The position numbers and the translations under genes are program-made. A stretch of 46,440 bases of DNA from an uncultured Bacteroidales bacterium. GTDB taxonomy: Bacteria; Bacteroidota; Bacteroidia; Bacteroidales; JAUNSR01. The stretch spans positions 1-46,440 of the forward strand of contig CAMTON010000022.1 of NCBI GenBank assembly GCA_947074105.1, in the 5' to 3' direction. The notes below the pieces were generated by a model. The model was not told where the DNA came from and did no database searches. It saw nothing but the letters and a program-made list of their open reading frames with translations. Shown here piece after piece: positions 35,990 to 44,977 of the stretch (within the stretch, counting starts at the first letter, position 1; every line of letters begins with the position of its first letter).

Positions 35990-36517
35990 ATGCATCCTTT
36001 AGAAAAGTTCCATTACTGTCCGATATGCGGATCTTACAAGTTTTATTACAATAATGAATTGTCAAAAAAATGTGATGAATGCGGTTTTGTATTTTATGCA
36101 AATCCCAGAGCTGCTACTGTAGCTATAATAAGAAACTCAAATAATGAAATTCTTGTTGCCAGAAGAGCTAAAGATCCGGCGAAAGGTACTCTTGACCTTC
36201 CTGGAGGTTTCATCGACAGAAATGAAACTGCAGAAGAGGGGGTAAGCAGAGAAGTTCATGAAGAGACAGGCCTTAAGGTCGATTCTGTGAAATATCTTTT
36301 TTCTATTCCTAATGTATATCCCTATTCGGGAATTGTAGTGGACACAGAGGATCTTTTTTTTGAATGTTATGTAAAAGAGGAATCTTCCGTAACGGCGATG
36401 GATGATGTCGCTGCTCTGGAGTGGATGCCGATAGCAGATCTTAATCCTGAGTTCTTCGGTCTTACTTCTATAAAGAATGCTATAGGTAAATTAAAAGAAC
36501 TGTATAAAGTGAAATAA
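35990..36517 (+). CDS. NUDIX hydrolase with N-terminal zinc ribbon
   Basis: This 175-residue cytosolic hydrolase would split a nucleoside diphosphate linked to another moiety. An N-terminal ribbon uses C10/C13 (CPIC) and C28/C31 (CDEC). The NUDIX box spans about 72-94 and keeps all key residues: G, E, REVHEETGL. YPYSGIVVDTEDLFF follows. The arrangement resembles small NudC-like or ADP-ribose pyrophosphatase-like members, but it is shorter than true NudC. It is downstream of the HAD gene, and a shared 21-bp-stem terminator separates it from convergent rfbD. Confidence 0.88.
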   Translation: MHPLEKFHYCPICGSYKFYYNNELSKKCDECGFVFYANPRAATVAIIRNSNNEILVARRAKDPAKGTLDLPGGFIDRNETAEEGVSREVHEETGLKVDSVKYLFSIPNVYPYSGIVVDTEDLFFECYVKEESSVTAMDDVAALEWMPIADLNPEFFGLTSIKNAIGKLKELYKVK

Positions 36518-36571
36518 TCTGTCTAGTGACCATCTGCTGGAGAGTTTTATTATTCCGGAGTAAGATAAGAT

Positions 36572-36619
36572 AAAAAATCAGGCCTGCCATAATTGATGTT
36601 ATGGCAGGCCTGATTTTTT
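36572..36619. terminator. Long bidirectional terminator between NUDIX gene and rfbD
   Basis: A perfect 21-bp stem (36572-36592 with 36599-36619) encloses a 6-nt TTGATG loop. The arms run from six A to six T with GGCCTGCC in the middle, giving a U-tract in both directions. It serves the plus-strand NUDIX gene and the minus-strand rfbB-rfbD operon. Confidence 0.95.
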
Positions 36620-36639
36620 GTATTATTACTTATTCCGGA

Positions 36640-37500
36640 TTATTGTTTTTTTAATTCCTCAAGACAGGTTTTAAGGGAATCTTTCCAGTATGGAACATGT
36701 ATACCTTCTGATTTTATTTTGCTTTTATCCAGAACACTGTATTTAGGCCGTTTGGCCGGAGTCTGATATTCATAAGTGTGAAGCGGATTTACTTTCATAT
36801 CAATTCCGCTCTGCCCGAATATTTCTTTTGCAAAGTCATACCAACTGCAGACTCCTTCATTTGAATAATGATATATATTGCAACCTTTCTCAATACCTTT
36901 ATTTATGATTTCTGCAATGGCAACAGCAAGATCAGGAGCATAAGTGGGAGTTCCTATCTGATCGAAAATCACTCCTAATTCATTTCTGTTTTCAGCAAGA
37001 CGAAGCATCGTTTTAACGAAATTATTTCCAAATTCGGAATATAGCCATGCCGTTCTGATTATAACGGAATCAACTTCTGATTCAGCAATCATATCTTCTG
37101 CATCTTTCTTTGTCTGACCGTAAACTCCTATCGGATTATCACAGGAGTCTGTTTCCAGTAAAGGGACATTTGATTCTCCGTCGAAAACATAATCAGTTGA
37201 GATATGAACAAGTTTAAGATCATATTTCTTACAGATACGTGCAAGAACGCGAGGTCCGATTACATTGATATTGCGTGCAGCTTCCGGTTCGCTCTCGGCT
37301 TTATCGACAGCAGTATATGCAGCACAGTTGACAATTATATCTATTTCATTTTTCTTTACCAGTTCAGTAATGTTTTCTTCATGTGTGATGTCCGCATCCG
37401 GAAGATCGGCAAAGAAAAAATTATGGGCCGGATATTGACCGGATATTTTTTTGATGGATAGTCCTAACTGACCATTACCACCTGTTACGAGTATGTTCAT
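36640..37500 (-). CDS. rfbD: dTDP-4-dehydrorhamnose reductase
   Basis: This 286-residue SDR enzyme performs the last step of dTDP-L-rhamnose synthesis with NAD(P)H. GGNGQLG (7-13) is the cofactor loop, DVVNCAAYTAVDKAE-type residues follow (here IIVNCAAYTAVDKAE), then STDYVFDG and YGQTKKDAE with the Y-x-x-x-K pair. RTAWLYSEFGNNFVKTM is the family signature. It overlaps rfbB by 4 bp (ATGA), so they are translationally coupled. rfbA and rfbC are not in the window and must lie elsewhere if the pathway is complete. Confidence 0.94.
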   Translation of the reverse strand: MNILVTGGNGQLGLSIKKISGQYPAHNFFFADLPDADITHEENITELVKKNEIDIIVNCAAYTAVDKAESEPEAARNINVIGPRVLARICKKYDLKLVHISTDYVFDGESNVPLLETDSCDNPIGVYGQTKKDAEDMIAESEVDSVIIRTAWLYSEFGNNFVKTMLRLAENRNELGVIFDQIGTPTYAPDLAVAIAEIINKGIEKGCNIYHYSNEGVCSWYDFAKEIFGQSGIDMKVNPLHTYEYQTPAKRPKYSVLDKSKIKSEGIHVPYWKDSLKTCLEELKKQ

Positions 37501-38702
37501 CGGTTACTGTACATTTGATCGTAATACTTTTGATAATCACCACTAACAACACTTTCAACCCACTCCTGGTTTTCAAGATACCAGATAATGGTTTTGCGTA
37601 TTCCGTCAGTAAAAGGAGTCTCAGGATACCATCCGAGTTCTCTCGCGATTTTTGAAGGATCTATAGCATACCTCATATCATGTCCAAGACGGTCGCCTAC
37701 ATATGTGATAAGTGATTCATTTATATTTTCACGGTCTGTCTTCAATACGGAATGATAGTTTTCGCTCTCATCCATAAGTTCGCGTATAGTGTTAATGGTT
37801 AGCTTAACAATGTTGATATTAGTCTCTTCATTAAAGCCTCCCACATTATATACTTCACCAACTTTACCTTTGCGAAGGACCATATCTATAGCTTTAGCAT
37901 GATCTTCAACATAAAGCCAGTCGCGGACATTATCTCCTTTACCATAAACAGGGAGGTTTTTGCCTTCAAGAATATTTTTAATTATAAGTGGAATTAGTTT
38001 TTCAGGGAAGTGATAGGGACCGTAATTATTGGAACATCTTGTGATGTTAACCGGAAGATGATATGTTTCATTATAGGCTACTACAATATGGTCGGCTCCG
38101 GTCTTACTTGCTGAATATGGAGAACGGGGATCAAGATTGGTCTCTTCTGTGAAGAAAGTATCTCCATAAGTCTTGAGATCTTTGCGGTCTTTTACAACTT
38201 TTCTTACCTCTTCATCTTCAATATTAAGAGGGTGAGGAGTATCATATTTCTTGTCAAGAGAGCCATAGACTTCATCGGTTGACACCTGAAGGTATTTTCT
38301 TCCCGGTTTGTAGACAGGATAACCTTTGTCGTCTTTACCTGTCATCCATGCTTTCTTCGTGCAGTCAAGAAGGTTCTGGGTTCCAAGAATATTTGTCTGC
38401 AGGAATAATTGGGGATTTTCTATAGAGCGGTCTACGTGACTTTCAGCTGCAAAATTTACAACATAATCTATATCGTGTTTTGCGAATATAAGGTCAACAA
38501 GTTCTTTATTCGCGATATCGCCTTTGTAAAATTCAACATCAGGATTGCTTATTTCATCTATTATAGTACCGAGATTTCCGGCATAAGTAAGCTTATCAAG
38601 TATGATAATCTTTATGTCATCATATTTTTTCAGTAGATATTTAACAAAGTTCGCGCCAATGAATCCGGCAGCACCGGTAACCAAAATGGTCTTGTTTTTC
38701 AT
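37497..38702 (-). CDS. rfbB: dTDP-glucose 4,6-dehydratase
   Basis: This extended SDR of about 401 residues makes dTDP-4-keto-6-deoxyglucose. TGAAGFIG (9-16) binds NAD+, VSTDEVYG has the Asp-Glu catalytic pair, and YSASKTGAD has Y-x-x-x-K. It is longer than the usual ~355 residues because of an insertion around YKPGRKYLQ and after DEVYGSLDKK. I use the ATG at 38702: a -7 box at 38743-38750 would leave the in-frame TTG at 38732 almost leaderless, and MKNKTILVTGAAG is the normal family start. It is the first gene of an rfbB-rfbD operon with a 4-bp overlap. Confidence 0.93.
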   Translation of the reverse strand: MKNKTILVTGAAGFIGANFVKYLLKKYDDIKIIILDKLTYAGNLGTIIDEISNPDVEFYKGDIANKELVDLIFAKHDIDYVVNFAAESHVDRSIENPQLFLQTNILGTQNLLDCTKKAWMTGKDDKGYPVYKPGRKYLQVSTDEVYGSLDKKYDTPHPLNIEDEEVRKVVKDRKDLKTYGDTFFTEETNLDPRSPYSASKTGADHIVVAYNETYHLPVNITRCSNNYGPYHFPEKLIPLIIKNILEGKNLPVYGKGDNVRDWLYVEDHAKAIDMVLRKGKVGEVYNVGGFNEETNINIVKLTINTIRELMDESENYHSVLKTDRENINESLITYVGDRLGHDMRYAIDPSKIARELGWYPETPFTDGIRKTIIWYLENQEWVESVVSGDYQKYYDQMYSNR

Positions 38703-38742
38703 ATAATATTCAGTTATTCTGTTATAAATCAATTTCTTTATT

Positions 38743-38750
38743 CAAAGATA
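38743..38750 (-). promoter_or_regulatory. -7 box for rfbB-rfbD
   Basis: CAAAGATA on the plus strand reads TATCTTTG on the minus strand, 41 bp upstream of the rfbB ATG. It supports the start at 38702 over 38732. No -33 TTTG at normal spacing. Confidence 0.6.
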
Positions 38751-38799
38751 ACTTTATATTAATAAAAATAAATGTAGAATATACAAAAATATATGATCG

Positions 38800-39510
38800 T
38801 TATGGCTCAGAAATTGAATCATTCCGAATTCCTGATTTCTGTTGTTGATCAGGAATATATTCTTTAATCATTATGTAAGGTTGGTTTTCCGGAACTTCGT
38901 TATCCGCATCGGTTTCATCAACAATATCTTCTATTCCTTTGTCAGGAAGAGGACCTTTCCGGATGAAAATAAGAGAACAGCACATTCCGGCTATTGCTCC
39001 TGACAAATGTCCCTCCCAGGAAGTTCCTGGTGTGATCAGCTCGGAAATAGGCAACATATTCCAGAACATACTGCCATAAATAAATATAGTAATAAACGAT
39101 ACTGCCCACAGTTTCTGATTTCTTCTGAATATTCCGCTGAAAAAAAGAAAAAAAGCAAGAGCATATATAAGCGAAGAAGCTCCGATATGAATTCCGCTTC
39201 TTCCTATAAGCCAGGTGATAAGACCGGAAATAATCCAGGTCAGAGAGAATATGCTCCATGCTATGTCTTTATAGAAATAAAACAAAAACCAACCCAATAC
39301 AAGAAGAGCCGAACTGTTGGCGATAAGATGTCGGAATCCTGAATGAAGAAGCGGCGAGAAGAAGATGCCTGCCAGACCGTCGGCCTGTCGTGGATTTATG
39401 CCGAGAAAACCTATATTAAAACCTGTTGTAAATTCAATTATCTCGATCAGCCATAATATTAAAAGGAATAGTAATACGGGAACTATTGATAGTTTTATTC
39501 TTTTATCCAT
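38800..39510 (-). CDS. Rhomboid-family intramembrane serine protease
   Basis: This 236-residue protein has about six transmembrane helices and would cleave membrane proteins within the lipid bilayer. The rhomboid set is present: HLIAN with H61 and N65, G110-A-S112 with nucleophile S112, and H168 in WEGHLSG completing the dyad. The serine motif reads GASS rather than GASG. A hydrophilic acidic tail of about 45-50 residues follows the last helix, not part of the core fold. A 12-bp palindrome lies 15 bp upstream of the ATG. Substrates are unknown. Confidence 0.88.
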   Translation of the reverse strand: MDKRIKLSIVPVLLFLLILWLIEIIEFTTGFNIGFLGINPRQADGLAGIFFSPLLHSGFRHLIANSSALLVLGWFLFYFYKDIAWSIFSLTWIISGLITWLIGRSGIHIGASSLIYALAFFLFFSGIFRRNQKLWAVSFITIFIYGSMFWNMLPISELITPGTSWEGHLSGAIAGMCCSLIFIRKGPLPDKGIEDIVDETDADNEVPENQPYIMIKEYIPDQQQKSGIRNDSISEP

Positions 39511-39525
39511 TAATCATCATTAATT

Positions 39526-39537
39526 GTTTGTACAAAC
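39526..39537. promoter_or_regulatory. Perfect 12-bp palindrome upstream of rhomboid gene
   Basis: GTTTGTACAAAC is fully self-complementary and lies 15 bp upstream of the minus-strand rhomboid ATG, where an operator could act. No T-run follows it and it has no loop, so it is not a terminator. Confidence 0.45.
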
Positions 39538-39594
39538 GCAAATTAGTATTATTTCTCCGTTTTTCATAAGATAATTGACTAAAACATAGTAGAC

Positions 39595-39609
39595 TTTCAA
39601 TTATTGAAA
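39595..39609. promoter_or_regulatory. 15-bp palindrome in the rhomboid-MFS divergent gap
   Basis: TTTCAATTATTGAAA is perfect around a central T and sits mid-gap between the divergent rhomboid and MFS genes. It may be a dimeric regulator site; AT-rich background makes chance more likely than for the GTAC-centred site nearby. Confidence 0.35.
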
Positions 39610-39770
39610 CTCTTAGAAATAATGACTATACCATAATTACATATATGGACTAACAAGAGAATAATAAAAAAAATATCAAGTTTTTAGATTCAGTATAAAG
39701 AAACAAATTTTCAAACTATGTATTCTCCATTTTGTTATAAATAAAATTGTAGCAAAACATTTCACAAAAG

Positions 39771-41075
39771 ATGAAAGGACAAGTTAAGTTATTGGCAAGC
39801 AGGTTTCCCAGAATAAATACAGGAAGAGGACAGATTACTCTATGGACTATGCTTAGTATCTGGTCTATCTCGACAGTGACATCACTGCCGGGACTGGCGG
39901 TTTCCCCTATATTGGGAGATCTTGATACAATTTTTAAAAATGTATCCGATCTTGAAATTCAGATGTTGTCATCTTTACCTAATCTGATGATAATACCATT
40001 TGTGCTTCTTTCAGGTAAAATGACAGAAAGCAAAGGAAAGTTATCAATGCTTATCATAGGATTATCTTTATTCTTACTGAGTGGTATATTGTATTTCTTT
40101 GCCAATTCAATGAATACTCTTATTATAATAAGCTGTTTTCTGGGGATGGGCGCAGGTATGATCATACCTCTTTCCACAGGCCTTATAGCTGACTTCTTTG
40201 TAGGAAAATACAGAACAAAACAAATGGGGTTGAGTTCAGGTATAAACAATCTTACTCTTGTGCTAGCAACACTGCTTACAGGATGGCTTGCCAATATAGA
40301 ATGGCATCTTCCATTTGCCGTTTATCTTATACCGGTGATTTCCCTCATTCTGTGCCGGTATCTTACTTCAGGATATCTTAAAAAGGAAGGAACATATAAT
40401 CCCGGAGTTTCTCCTCCTGTAACAAGTTCCGAAGATACAAGAGCAGAAGAAGAAGAGGATACTGTAAATCCATATTTGAAAACGGGGCAGGACTGGAATC
40501 TGAAAAAACTGGGTGGGCTTACAGCAATATATTTCATTTTAACTTATATTGCGATGATAGGGACATTCAATATATCGTTTGTTTTGCAGGATTATCATCT
40601 TAACAGTACGGATTCCGGGACTATAATATCGATATTTTTCTTAGGGATTACGATTCCGGGGTTTTGTTTACCTAAAATTCTTAAAATATTCAAGGGGTCT
40701 GTTGTTTACGGAGGTTTTGCCGCTCTTGCCATAGGGCTTCTTCTGGTAGTCTTATTTAAATCATTTTTTATTATCGCATTGGGTAATTTCATTATGGGAT
40801 TTGTGGTCGGAATACTTCAGCCATTGATTTATGATAAGACATCAATTGTGGCAAAGCCTAAAAAAATGATTATGGCACTTGCTATTGTGATGTGTGGAAA
40901 TTATCTGGCTATAATACTTTGTCCTTTTATTGCAGATCTTTTTCAGATCATTTTTCATCAGAAACATAATATGCTTTTCCCGTTCTGGGTTAATGCTGCT
41001 ATTTCTTTAATTACTGCTGTAATCGCATTTATCAGAAGAAAAGAGTTTCTGTTTTCAGATCAGACATCTTCATAG
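39771..41075 (+). CDS. Major facilitator superfamily transporter
   Basis: This 434-residue inner-membrane carrier has about 12 helices in two halves with a charged cytosolic linker at about 200-245 (EDTRAEEEEDTVNPYLK). LSGKMTESKGKL at about 80-91 sits in the loop between helices 2 and 3 where MFS motif A falls, and GMGAGMIIPLSTGLIADFF is an exporter-like helix 4-5 region. It could be a drug or sugar efflux protein; the substrate is not predictable. It has its own 260-bp upstream region with a 15-bp palindrome, but no clear promoter. Confidence 0.85.
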   Translation: MKGQVKLLASRFPRINTGRGQITLWTMLSIWSISTVTSLPGLAVSPILGDLDTIFKNVSDLEIQMLSSLPNLMIIPFVLLSGKMTESKGKLSMLIIGLSLFLLSGILYFFANSMNTLIIISCFLGMGAGMIIPLSTGLIADFFVGKYRTKQMGLSSGINNLTLVLATLLTGWLANIEWHLPFAVYLIPVISLILCRYLTSGYLKKEGTYNPGVSPPVTSSEDTRAEEEEDTVNPYLKTGQDWNLKKLGGLTAIYFILTYIAMIGTFNISFVLQDYHLNSTDSGTIISIFFLGITIPGFCLPKILKIFKGSVVYGGFAALAIGLLLVVLFKSFFIIALGNFIMGFVVGILQPLIYDKTSIVAKPKKMIMALAIVMCGNYLAIILCPFIADLFQIIFHQKHNMLFPFWVNAAISLITAVIAFIRRKEFLFSDQTSS

Positions 41076-41102
41076 AAAGAAGTAAATAATCTACATGAAG
41101 TT

Positions 41103-41138
41103 AAAGAGAGTTGATAAAAAATAATCTTCTCTCTTTGA
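41103..41138 (+). terminator. Weak terminator-like stem after MFS gene
   Basis: AAAGAGAG pairs with CTCTCTTT over an 18-nt loop, followed by GATTTGTT rather than a solid T-run. It starts 28 bp after the MFS stop. Confidence 0.35.
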
Positions 41139-41522
41139 TTTGTTAATGGTAATTAACTAAAAATGAATAGGTCGATATAGTTAATAAAAAGAATGTTTTA
41201 TTCATTCCGGGCAAAACTGAGAAGAATAATATAATAAATATATGATTTGAAATGATTATACCATTTATAAGCTTAATTGTTAAATCAGAAAAAAAAAATC
41301 GTTTGCGAGTTTGATGTGTGTTTTTTAATGTTAAATTTGATAAAGATTTTCCTTTAATGAATTGATGAATTATTGTTAAATGTTCAATCTGTTGATTTTA
41401 AGTGTTTTATAGTATATGAATGATTTTGTTAATAATGTACTAAACTTTTCTCTGAAAAATCTCAAAAAATAATTTATAGAAAATAAAGGATAATTTTTTG
41501 AAATGATGAAAAAAAATCACAT

Positions 41523-41555
41523 TTTGCGGAATAAATAAAAAATATGTTATTTTTA
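41523..41555 (+). promoter_or_regulatory. Candidate promoter for the glycogen cluster
   Basis: TTTG (41523-41526), 21-bp spacer, TATTTTTA (41548-41555; one mismatch to TAnnTTTG). It would give a leader of about 180 nt before the ATG at 41740. Confidence 0.4.
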
Positions 41556-41739
41556 TAATAAGCAATTTGTAGTCGATTTGAAAAATTAAGGCAAAAGTCG
41601 ATGATTTTAGATTATAATTTAAATAAAAAATAGAACTTATTTAAGTACTGTTGAAAAATGTAAAATCACAAGTATGGTGACTTTTTAGAAAAATTGATTA
41701 CATCTAATACCGGCATTTGAAGAAAAATATAGATAATTT

Positions 41740-43686
41740 ATGGGATATTTAAAGTTTGATAAAAACTTGTTGATAAATCTTGAACAATCGTTGCCACTTG
41801 AAGTTCTTAGAACAAATAAATCAGGAGCATATCATTGTACAAGTGTAATAGGTTGTAATACGAGAAAATATCACGGGCTACTGGTTATACCGATTCCCGG
41901 GATGGATGATGATAATCATGTCTTGTTATCATCATTGGATGAGACAGTGATACAGCGAGGTGCCGAATTCAATCTTGGCATTCACAAGTATCAGGGTGAT
42001 AATTTTGCGCCTAAAGGACACAAGTATATCAGAGAGTTTAGCTGGACGGCATCGTCTAAAATGGTTTATCGTGTAGGCGGAGTGGTTTTATCGAAAGAGA
42101 AGATTTTCATTTCTCATGAAAACAGAATACTCATCAGATATACATTATTGGAAGCTCATTCTCCTACGACATTGCATTTGCGTCCTTTTCTGGCTTTCAG
42201 AAATGTGAATCAGCTTACTCACGAAAATGATAATATAAATAAATCATACAAACATATTGAGAACGGTATCGCATCCCGTCTTTATCCCGGTTATCCGGAG
42301 TTGTGCATGCAGCTTGATAAAGAATGTGAGTTTGTAGATAATCCGGACTGGTATCGCGGTATAGAGTATCAGAAAGAACAGGAACGCGGATATCAGTATA
42401 AAGAAGATCTTTATGTTCCGGGATATTTCAAGGTTACTATCGAAAAGGGTGAATCAATAATTTTCTCTGCCGGGATTACTGAAATTTCTACAAAATCGCT
42501 TGATAAGATGTACAAAAAAGAACTTGAGGAAAGAACTCCGAGAACAAGTTTCTATAATTGTCTTAAAAATTCGGCGACACAGTTTTATAATAAAAAAGGA
42601 AGAAATAATTATATCCTTGCAGGCTATCCGTGGTTTCATGTCAGAGCAAGGGATACATTCATTGCATTGCCGGGTCTGACACTTTCAGTGGGAGATCAGA
42701 AACAGTTTGAACTGGTGATGGAAACAGCATCTGCGGCAGTTAAAAACTATATCGAACACGGACGTCTTAATGATACCATTAAGGAAATAGATGCCCCGGA
42801 TGTATTGCTTTGGGCAATATGGGCTATTCAGCAATACTGTAAATATGTTGGTGAAGCAGAATGTATTGCAAAATATCAGCCTTTACTGGTTAAGATCATC
42901 AATTTCATAATGGAAGGTGATCATCCGAACCTTTTCATCCATCAGAACGGATTGCTTTATACGAGCGGTGTTGTCCGTCCTGCTTCTTGGATGAATGCTA
43001 TGGTCGGTGGCAAACCTGTAACTCCGCGTACCGGCTATCTGGTTGAGGTGAATGCTTTATGGTATAATGCTTTGAAATTTGCATCAAAGCTTCTTGAAGA
43101 TTCGTCTCATAAGATAAAATCACGTCAGTATCTTGCTTTGTCGGAAAAGACTAAAGAATCGTTCCTTCAGACATTCCTTAATGAATTCGGATATCTTGAC
43201 GATTATGTGACGGGAGCATATAAGGATTATAATGTAAGACCGAATATGATTTTTGCCGTTTCACTTGATTATTCTCCACTGGATAAGGCACAGCAGAAGC
43301 AGGTGATTGATTATGTTACAAGAGAACTTCTGACACCAAAAGGAATAAGAACTCTGACGCCAAAATCAGGACAATATAATCCTCATTATGTGGGAAGTCA
43401 GGATCAGCGCAGTGCAGCATACCATCAGGGTGTCGTATGGCCATGGCTTATGGGTGCATATGTAGAGGCTTATCTGAAAATATTCGGAAGAAGCGGATAT
43501 TCTTTCATTGAAAGAAAAATGATCGGTTTCGAAGAAGAGATGGCAAATCACTGCCTTGGTACACTGTCGGAACTTTATGACGGAAATCCTCCGTTTACAG
43601 GCCGCGGAGCTATTTCGATAGCAATGAATATAGGCGAGATTTTAAGAGTTTTAAATTTGTTGGATACCTTTAATCCTGAAAAATAA
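41740..43686 (+). CDS. Glycogen debranching enzyme (amylo-alpha-1,6-glucosidase, GH133-like)
   Basis: This 648-residue cytosolic enzyme would remove alpha-1,6-linked branch stubs from glycogen. The N-terminal ~250 residues form the bacterial GDE-N beta-rich domain (NKSGAYHCTSVIGCNTRKYHGLL opening region). The C-terminal (alpha/alpha)6 domain shows AGYPWFHVRARDTFIALPGL, DAPDVLLWAIWA, LVEVNALWYNAL, RPNMIFAVSL, AYHQGVVWPWLMG and LSELYDGNPPF with the conserved acid. The family's usual layout is intact. It is first of a tight three-gene cluster, 1 bp before the GT4 gene, so one transcript is very likely. Confidence 0.93.
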   Translation: MGYLKFDKNLLINLEQSLPLEVLRTNKSGAYHCTSVIGCNTRKYHGLLVIPIPGMDDDNHVLLSSLDETVIQRGAEFNLGIHKYQGDNFAPKGHKYIREFSWTASSKMVYRVGGVVLSKEKIFISHENRILIRYTLLEAHSPTTLHLRPFLAFRNVNQLTHENDNINKSYKHIENGIASRLYPGYPELCMQLDKECEFVDNPDWYRGIEYQKEQERGYQYKEDLYVPGYFKVTIEKGESIIFSAGITEISTKSLDKMYKKELEERTPRTSFYNCLKNSATQFYNKKGRNNYILAGYPWFHVRARDTFIALPGLTLSVGDQKQFELVMETASAAVKNYIEHGRLNDTIKEIDAPDVLLWAIWAIQQYCKYVGEAECIAKYQPLLVKIINFIMEGDHPNLFIHQNGLLYTSGVVRPASWMNAMVGGKPVTPRTGYLVEVNALWYNALKFASKLLEDSSHKIKSRQYLALSEKTKESFLQTFLNEFGYLDDYVTGAYKDYNVRPNMIFAVSLDYSPLDKAQQKQVIDYVTRELLTPKGIRTLTPKSGQYNPHYVGSQDQRSAAYHQGVVWPWLMGAYVEAYLKIFGRSGYSFIERKMIGFEEEMANHCLGTLSELYDGNPPFTGRGAISIAMNIGEILRVLNLLDTFNPEK

Positions 43687-43687
43687 T

Positions 43688-44950
43688 ATGAAAGCACTAA
43701 TGTTCGGTTGGGAGTTCCCCCCACACATTCTTGGAGGACTGGGAACGGCAAGTTACGGATTGACAAAAGGTATGGCGAAGAATGGTGATATGGATATAAC
43801 TTTTGTTATTCCTAAGCCGTTTGGTGATGAGGATAAAAGTTTCGCTCATATTATAGGAGCTACAAATACTCCTGTTGTTTATCGTGACGTAGACTGGGAT
43901 ACAGTTGAGCGTCGTTTCGGCTACTGCATGGATCCTCAGGAATATTATGACCTGAGAAAACATATTTACGCGGATTTTTCATATCTCCATACCAATGATA
44001 TGGGTTGTATCGAATTTTCCGGAAAATATCCTGATAATCTGCTTGAAGAGATTAATAATTATTCGATTGTCGCAGGTGTGATTGCAAGAAAAGAACAGTA
44101 TGATATAATTCATTCTCATGACTGGCTTACTTATCCTGCCGGAATTCACGCGAAGCAGATTTCTGGAAAACCGCTTGTAATTCATGTGCATGCCACAGAC
44201 TTTGACAGAAGCCGCGGTAATGTGAATCCGCAGGTATTCTCAATAGAGAAAAACGGTATGGATTATGCCGATCATATAATAACCGTTTCAGACCTTACCA
44301 GAAAAACCGTAATTGAAAAATACGGAATAGATCCGTCAAAAGTGACGACTGTTCATAATGCGGTTGAGCCTATGTCGCAGGAAATCCTTAATCTGCCTGC
44401 AAGCCGCGGAACCGATGAAAAGGTTGTGACTTTCCTTGGTCGTATAACAATGCAGAAAGGTCCTGAATATTTTGTTGAGGCAGCTGCGAAAGTACTTCAG
44501 AAAGCTAAAAACGTAAGATTTGTAATGGCAGGAAGCGGTGATATGATGAATGAAATGATTCGTCTTGCCGCAAGAAGAAATATTGCTGACAGATTTCATT
44601 TTACTGGTTTCCTTCGCGGAAATGCAGTATATGAGATGCTTAAGGTAAGTGATGTGTATGTGATGCCGTCAGTTTCCGAACCTTTCGGTATTTCTCCTCT
44701 TGAAGCAATGCAGGTTGGTGTACCTACAATAATTTCCAAACAGTCGGGTTGTGCAGAAATCCTTCATCATGCAATAAAAATTGATTACTGGGATATCGAT
44801 GCCATGGCTGACGCTATGTATTCAATAATAACTTATCCTTCTTTATATAAATATCTTAAGGAGGAAGGAAAAGCTGAGGTTGATGAAATTAAATGGGAAT
44901 ATGCCGGTAAAAAAGTAATTGATATTTATAAAAGACTTACCGGATTATAA
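43688..44950 (+). CDS. GT4-type glycogen synthase-like glycosyltransferase
   Basis: This 420-residue GT-B enzyme opens with MKALMFGWEFPPHILGGLGTASYGL, the acceptor-side segment typical of starch/glycogen synthase-like proteins. IIHSHDWLTYPAGIHA, VIHVHATDFDR and IITVSDLTRK follow. The donor half has FLGRITMQKGPEYFVEAA, MAGSGD and E-x7-E in EPFGISPLE (E331, E339). In Bacteroidetes this gene sits between debranching and GH57 genes and is taken to elongate cytosolic glycogen; that assignment comes from context. It starts 1 bp after the debranching gene stop and precedes the GH57 gene by 27 bp. Confidence 0.88.
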   Translation: MKALMFGWEFPPHILGGLGTASYGLTKGMAKNGDMDITFVIPKPFGDEDKSFAHIIGATNTPVVYRDVDWDTVERRFGYCMDPQEYYDLRKHIYADFSYLHTNDMGCIEFSGKYPDNLLEEINNYSIVAGVIARKEQYDIIHSHDWLTYPAGIHAKQISGKPLVIHVHATDFDRSRGNVNPQVFSIEKNGMDYADHIITVSDLTRKTVIEKYGIDPSKVTTVHNAVEPMSQEILNLPASRGTDEKVVTFLGRITMQKGPEYFVEAAAKVLQKAKNVRFVMAGSGDMMNEMIRLAARRNIADRFHFTGFLRGNAVYEMLKVSDVYVMPSVSEPFGISPLEAMQVGVPTIISKQSGCAEILHHAIKIDYWDIDAMADAMYSIITYPSLYKYLKEEGKAEVDEIKWEYAGKKVIDIYKRLTGL

Positions 44951-44977
44951 TTAAGAAAAAGATATAAAGATATATAT

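Larger units (their letters stand above)
41076..41739 (+). other. 664-bp AT-rich intergenic region before the glycogen cluster
   Basis: The longest gene-free stretch in the window, strongly AT-rich with many poly-A and poly-T runs. It holds a weak terminator-like stem (41103-41110 with 41129-41136), TTTG-N18-TAAATTTG at 41310-41339 and a better-placed promoter candidate at 41523-41555. No ORF with a convincing start, tRNA or known structured RNA was recognised. Confidence 0.5.
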
